From Phoronis australis (Eukaryota > Phoronida > Phoronidae): a stretch of 64,000 nucleotides of DNA. The translations under genes and the position numbers were made by a program. Below, in pieces: positions 61,001 through 64,000 of the stretch. The stretch covers positions 1,721,144-1,785,143 of the forward strand of contig NMRA01000004.1 of NCBI GenBank assembly GCA_002633005.1, read 5' to 3'. Each line of letters opens with the position of its first letter. The first letter of the stretch is position 1. Under the pieces are notes generated by a model. The model was not told where the DNA came from, did not search any database, and saw only the letters and a list, made by a program, of their open reading frames with translations.

Positions 61001-61770
61001 ATAACACAGCATAATGCGGGTTATGTGAGCCCCCAAGGTACGTCATTAGTGCAAAGGTCACCTATTTGCAGAATTTTTCGTCTTCACATTAACAAGTTGT
61101 CAATAAATACAACTGCACTTTGCTTAGCGTAGATTATGTTAAAGTGGCATTGTCGTTTAGTTCCTGCAATACATTAGCATAGGTAGGAGCATGCAAATAC
61201 ATCTTTAATTCTGTGTTTGAATTTTTAAATGACAGTGTTGGGTCAACAAATTTCGGTAATATGGCAATGATCAGTCCAACAAGGTTTCAAGTTCTTGAAA
61301 TGATCTGTCAGTTTGTTAAGTAGAATTTGGGATATGCGTAGTTGAGTGATAAAAAAGTAGGCACTCACTGCAATGCGTCAAACACTCAAAACATTTGCGC
61401 CTGTGGTTGTTAAAGCTGGATTTTCCTACACTAGCAGGTCAAAAAAGATAAAACAAGAACAAAGCAATTTACGAAGATAACACCACTAACCCCCATACCA
61501 ACCACAAGAAATGCTATCTTGCTTTATTTGCAACTTGATTTTTTGTGAACATAGCAAACCAAACATTTTACACGCGGCAGTGTGTGAAGTGGGATGTCCT
61601 AAATCAACAGTCATAATCTACTGCTATGTGGAGGCATAGTTTCTTTTTGTAAAGATTTATAGTTTTGCTTATTTTTTCAGACACCACGTTCAGGTTCAAG
61701 GCAGCTTAGTAAAGCAGACGTGGCTGCAAAAGATGAAGAAACTGATGATGACGATGACATTTGTTTTTAA
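37036..61770 (+). CDS. IQCE: IQ motif-containing protein E, 21 coding exons, 874 aa
   Basis: Exons: 37036-37057, 39157-39234, 39729-39815, 42737-42874, 44097-44248, 44626-44783, 45752-45868, 47679-47863, 48477-48535, 48730-48802, 49200-49353, 50418-50537, 51971-52145, 53505-53588, 53901-54026, 56589-56794, 57660-57767, 59131-59232, 59578-59621, 60026-60372, 61681-61770 (2625 nt, phases consistent). A coiled-coil half (about 110-450) matches human IQCE: PGTPAYKSPEEYYDDI, EIDQLLDPTR, LKQRILRLEQQL, SDMKNTKVEEMK. Seven IQ motifs follow (KSIQRGW, IKIQRAW, RKIQNGW, TIQSALRGH, TIQSAFRGH, TIQSAVRGH, TIQSAMRGH), more than I recall in human, so more calmodulin may bind. The tail is Ser/Arg-rich (SSARRPSSAR twice), includes DEDSDEMIVSSS as in human DDSDDIVIA, and ends acidic. 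The human protein acts at cilia with EFCAB7 and EVC. Weak points are the start (frame is open back to the acceptor at 36998) and the donor GAG|GTCTGT after 60372. Confidence 0.93.
42467..42619. repeat. About 54-bp tandem repeat x 3 in IQCE intron 3
   Basis: The unit contains AATTTATAGATGACTTCTCC followed by TGGTCATGGTATGCTGTTAA. The last copy ends about 118 bases before exon 4. Confidence 0.85.
45060..45360. repeat. Dispersed repeat D2, copy 1 (IQCE intron 6)
   Basis: It aligns loosely with 52260-52470: both hold CATGCTG.*GCACCATCTTT-like text, GTAATGTTTTG.GGTGGAAC, and AATTAGC.CT.C..GG near the end. It is an old interspersed repeat of unknown class. Confidence 0.45.
45361..45437. repeat. 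20-bp tandem repeat x 4 in IQCE intron 6
   Basis: GATACTGAATCATTCTAAAT occurs three times identically, then once with GAAACTG. Confidence 0.95.
47063..47400 (-). pseudogene. DDE transposase fragment (IS4EU/Harbinger-type, DDE_Tnp_4) in IQCE intron 7
   Basis: The minus-strand frame encodes VAIAPKMG, YLKHLGGRGSDKY, LLPKDKVMADIRGF, DELLFPRRVKLNIPAFTKGK and VRIHLECAIWRLKSF. This is the order of the C-terminal half of the HARBI1-like nuclease: GGR.SDK strand, catalytic Asp in MAD.RGF, and catalytic Glu in VR.H.E.AI.RLK. An extra Ile sits between MAD and RGF, the first catalytic Asp region is absent, and the frame closes on both sides, so it is dead. It lies antisense to IQCE within an intron. Confidence 0.8.
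49875..50240. repeat. 39-bp tandem repeat, about 9 units, IQCE intron 11
   Basis: The unit is ACAACATGAGATACCATCAA plus ACCTTGTGGTTTACTGTGC. Because 39 is a multiple of three, all units stay open in three frames and give apparent 112-147 aa repeat proteins on both strands; none has splice or codon support. Confidence 0.9.
50752..51418. mobile_element. 667-bp TIR element carrying a broken THAP domain, IQCE intron 12
   Basis: Perfect 15-bp terminal inverted repeats bound it: CGTCATGGGTTGAAC at 50752-50766 and GTTCAACCCATGACG at 51404-51418. From the left, the + strand encodes a THAP zinc finger in two frames: CVSGGCSNSSQAENVSVL, then after a one-base shift KDTKVAQKWHRFACRMRVWD and LCSTHFEDSCF, giving the C-x4-C ... 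C-x2-H set. From the right, the - strand from 51375 encodes an acidic 80-aa ORF. Both ORFs point inward, so the element looks like an internally deleted copy of a two-gene DNA transposon. Target duplications were not identified. Confidence 0.75.
52260..52470. repeat. Dispersed repeat D2, copy 2 (IQCE intron 13)
   Basis: Relative of 45060-45360, with matching blocks TGCTGTGCCATCTTT, GGGTAATGTTTTGAGGTGG and GGCCTAATTAGCGCTACATG. No terminal repeats were defined. Confidence 0.4.
52975..53430. mobile_element. MITE-D, 456 bp, IQCE intron 13
   Basis: The left end TCCACACGCAGACTTTCCCT plus AGGACAA is the reverse complement, with two mismatches, of the right end (53404-53430). The TIRs are thus 27 bases. 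Inside, a 66-base block starting near 53270 is repeated directly at 53336 (ATGTTGCACTAGTTTAAGTA, then GCATCCAGACTGCCCCC). Confidence 0.8.
54779..54990 (+). mobile_element. tRNA-derived SINE, IQCE intron 15
   Basis: A box TGGCCTAGTGG (54793-54803) and B box GGTTCAAATCC (54840-54850) have tRNA spacing, and the T-arm pairs CGTGG with CCACG. The 5' acceptor does not pair with GAGGGCA, so this is a tRNA-like SINE head and not a working tRNA. About 130 bases of unrelated tail with GGTGATCAGTGCAATGGG follow, ending in an A/T-rich stretch. Confidence 0.6.
55232..55520. repeat. Dispersed repeat D1, copy 3 (IQCE intron 15)
   Basis: Matches 13540-13800 with about the same order of blocks: GATGCAGGATTTGTT, CTCATCAC, GCAGCTTTTCA.AAAACA, CTCAAAATGA and CTTTTTTGGCCTA. 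It lacks the part shared by 1-232. Confidence 0.5.
56974..57250. repeat. About 57-bp tandem repeat x 5, IQCE intron 16
   Basis: The unit contains GTCTGTAAACTACTGCCAGT, CTAATGGTCATGTACTCCTC and CTAGGTGGTGGAGGTT, with one unit a few bases shorter. Confidence 0.9.
57412..57904. repeat. Haplotype duplication D, first copy (holds IQCE exon 17)
   Basis: 493 bases repeated at 57906-58398 with the same length and about six substitutions that I can see, none in the 108-base exon. The 'n' at 57905 is the join. Confidence 0.85.
57906..58398. repeat. Haplotype duplication D, second copy
   Basis: Starts GGATCTGTTAAAACAGTGTC immediately after the 'n' and continues past 58398 into unique intron sequence, as expected for an overlapping contig. 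Confidence 0.85.
58154..58261 (+). pseudogene. IQCE: Duplicate of IQCE exon 17 (probable assembly artefact)
   Basis: Identical in sequence and phase to 57660-57767, encoding VVSDEEEDDEAVETIQ and SAVRGHWTRKQN. Because both copies are phase-compatible, an automatic model would include both and give 910 residues and eight IQ motifs. The surrounding evidence favours one true exon; which of the two is kept does not change the protein. Confidence 0.75.
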
Positions 61771-61802
61771 TGTGTACTTTTAGTGGAATATAGGTCACAG
61801 TA

Positions 61803-61880
61803 ATGTTGAAAGGAAAGGTGACTTACCAGATGTTATACAAAATGTTGAAAGGAAAGGTGACTTACCAGATGTTATACAAA
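61803..61880 (+). repeat. 39-bp direct repeat x 2 in the IQCE 3' UTR
   Basis: ATGTTGAAAGGAAAGGTGAC plus TTACCAGATGTTATACAAA occurs twice without mismatch, 33 bases after the stop codon. Confidence 0.95.
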
Positions 61881-61935
61881 ATTTTTAAGTTGAAGAAATG
61901 TAAGTAATCACCATGAAACAAAATGAACATTAATT

Positions 61936-62058
61936 AATAAATATAGTGTAGAATTAAACCCCATTCTGTGTATGAAAATTAAATTTTTGACAGATTTGAA
62001 ATTAAGAATTTTCTTATTATATCACAAAGTACTTGTAACTGTTTTGTGATACAATAAA
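61936..62058 (+). other. IQCE: IQCE poly(A) signals
   Basis: AATAAA occurs at 61936-61941 and at 62053-62058, 166 and 283 bases after the stop. The second is followed by TGTTGT-rich sequence. Either would end a 3' UTR of about 200-300 bases. Confidence 0.55.
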
Positions 62059-62888
62059 GAAATCGATCACTGCTGGTTTGGAATTTGTTGTAATAAATAA
62101 TCAATTAGACTGAAATGTTTACCAACGAAAGGGCTTATTGAACATAATTCAAAATTTACCGTTTAATTTGATTGCATTGGAATGATTAAATATTCTGGCT
62201 GCCGATTGCTGTTTTATTTTCATAATTTTATATTGTCCTGGTCAACAATTGGATGTATGGTTTTTGCTAATATTTAACAGTGCCTTGGTTTTGTGATCTC
62301 TGTGTTGTGTTTTCATTGTGATAAAATAGATTATTTTTATTTGACGTGCAATTCAGTTAAAACTAATATGTCATCAATGTCTTGACAGGACTTGGATTAG
62401 AAATAAAGATTAGAAAAATACTGTTGGTATTTAGCAAACACACCAGTGTTTGAACAAATGGCAGACAATCCCTAGAGCCTATTCCTTCCACCAACATTGT
62501 CCAATAAACACTCAGTCATAGCTTTGATAATTCATGCAGTTTTCATGAAACATGTCCATTCAAAAATGTAGGTGGTGAGTAAGCCCTAGTTATATTTTGT
62601 CTAAATGATAAACTGGAACAAATCAAAACAATGTTTTTGCAAGTAGTGACTGATAACCATATTTTAAGTACTGTGTAGTATAGGTAGTAGATGTGTGTGC
62701 AATGTATTGTTTAATGAAATACAAATATTGAGTTTTTGTCAAGAGCCATTTATAAAATGTACTGAATCATGAAACTTTACAATATATCTCATAAGAAACA
62801 GATCCAGGTATTTATTTTTCTTTGTTTCAATCATTACACAGGTTATTACGTATGTAAAGAGAAGTATTACATGTCAAAAAAGAACACA

Positions 62889-63239
62889 TTAAGGTTATGT
62901 AGGGCCCAAAAAATGGCCAAATGTGGCTAACTTCGGAACATCGTATCTCAGACATGGCTGAATGGATTCACACGACACTTTTAGACAGTTGCTTTATGCA
63001 TTGTTCTCCATAATGCTTTAGGAATGATTTTAAAATATTCCAGTTTTGCATGTGGGGATATAAAAATAGGACTTCTAAGAAAAAAAAACACAAAAGTTGC
63101 ATGAATGAAAACGAAACTGTGAGTTTATCTTGGACATCTGCATCAAGTGAAATTTAGTCATGCTATTGACACTGTCGTGGCAGATTGAAAATGTGTGGTG
63201 GACCTGTGTACTTATGAATAGGGTCCCACATAACCTTAA
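62889..63239. mobile_element. MITE-E with TTAA ends, 351 bp
   Basis: The left end TTAAGGTTATGTAGGGCCC and right end GGGTCCCACATAACCTTAA are inverted repeats with two mismatches. TTAA at both ends fits the TTAA target duplication of piggyBac or Kolobok elements. The interior is AT-rich, and the ORF over it (63075-63308, minus) is not convincing. Confidence 0.75.
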
Positions 63240-63299
63240 AAGGAAAATGAAGCCACACCTGTCAAAAACAATTTTTGAGTTAGCCCACTTAAAGAGGTT

Positions 63300-64000
63300 A
63301 TAGGCCATGTTCTAGTGTCCAAAACAGCTATCTAGTTCCCAGGAATATTTACGCTTGCCTTCCAAAATAAAATTGTCAGTATCTTGAACTTTCGAGTCTG
63401 AGCTGAAACGAGAGGCACATAGTGGTTAGTGGCCGAGATCAAAAGTTGGATTTTTGAAAGAAAGCAGTCCCGTCTTGTTCCTTATTCAGTTTAGAAGTGA
63501 TTTCAAGAAGAACTAACGGGTGGCTATCGTTTGAGACGAGGCACGTGAGGTTTGCTTCTTGCAGCAGGTGAGTTTCACCTGCCAATGCAGTATGGTGGTT
63601 GTGGGAATTCCAAGCGTTTTATAGCAACCAATTTCAATTAAAGGAACATTAAGACCTTGCTTTGGAAGAGCAAATACACCTGTGAAGAAAGTTGTTTATA
63701 ACACCTTTAAAGGACAAGACTGTACAGTTAGCCTCAGTGCATTTAGGAAACATGATTCTCCAATGATTCACAAATGATGAAACTATAAATCTTGGACAAC
63801 TTTTCCATGGGGTCACAAATAAAATTTTTGTTTACTGCAATTTGTACCAAGGAATTGTCACTCCAATTTCGTTGACATGTTCCAAATACCAGAAATAAAC
63901 GGACACAACTATATCATTTCTCGTCAACAGATGTCATATCATAACTTGTAGCCTCTGTTTCTTGTGTCGTAGACGTGTCGACCCCGAGGGCATCGAGTAG
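63300..64000. other. Unassigned sequence at the window end
   Basis: I see no domain or repeat. The last 28 bases follow an acceptor-like TTTCTTGTGTCGTAG and become more GC-rich, which could be an exon start of the next gene, but too little is present to judge. Confidence 0.3.

Noticed and set aside
63975-64000. Start of a next-gene exon after TTTCTTGTGTCGTAG
   Set aside because: Only 26 bases remain in the window; the frame and identity cannot be tested.

Overview
The window is nuclear DNA of an invertebrate animal. The genes have many short coding exons, GT-AG introns of roughly 0.3-3.5 kb and AT-rich spacers, with many small transposons and tandem repeats. Two proteins are clear orthologues of human SNX8 and IQCE, and a fibrinogen-domain lectin gene lies nearby. 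A non-vertebrate deuterostome or a lophotrochozoan would fit; the sequence alone does not settle it. Single 'n' characters mark contig joins, and four of the five sit between two near-identical direct copies, as expected when two haplotypes of a very heterozygous animal failed to merge.

Layout. 1-2.5 kb: dispersed repeat and a decayed non-LTR retrotransposon. 6.8-7.7 kb: a compact intronless fibrinogen-related secreted protein on +, with its own TATA-like box and poly(A) signal. 7.85-9.44 kb: a tandem array of about 450-bp units carrying matches to the CTCF consensus. 10.8-14.5 kb: transposon remnants and the first haplotype duplication. 15.4-30.7 kb (-): SNX8 in 12 coding exons (530 aa; EH, PX and BAR regions). 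30.7-37.0 kb: shared upstream region of two divergent genes, inflated by an unmerged haplotype overlap of about 1.15 kb in which one allele carries a transposon-like insertion. 37.0-61.8 kb (+): IQCE in 21 coding exons (874 aa; coiled coil, seven IQ motifs, basic Ser/Arg tail), with one IQ exon present twice because of an assembly join. 61.8-64 kb: 3' UTR, a TTAA-ended MITE and unassigned sequence.

SNX8 acts on endosomes, and IQCE is known in vertebrates as a ciliary-base factor tethering the EVC complex for Hedgehog signalling. From memory, both human genes lie on 7p22, also SNX8 on minus and IQCE on plus, with other genes between; here they are direct head-to-head neighbours. The introns hold at least four TIR-bounded MITEs, an IS4EU/Harbinger-type transposase remnant and small THAP-containing elements.
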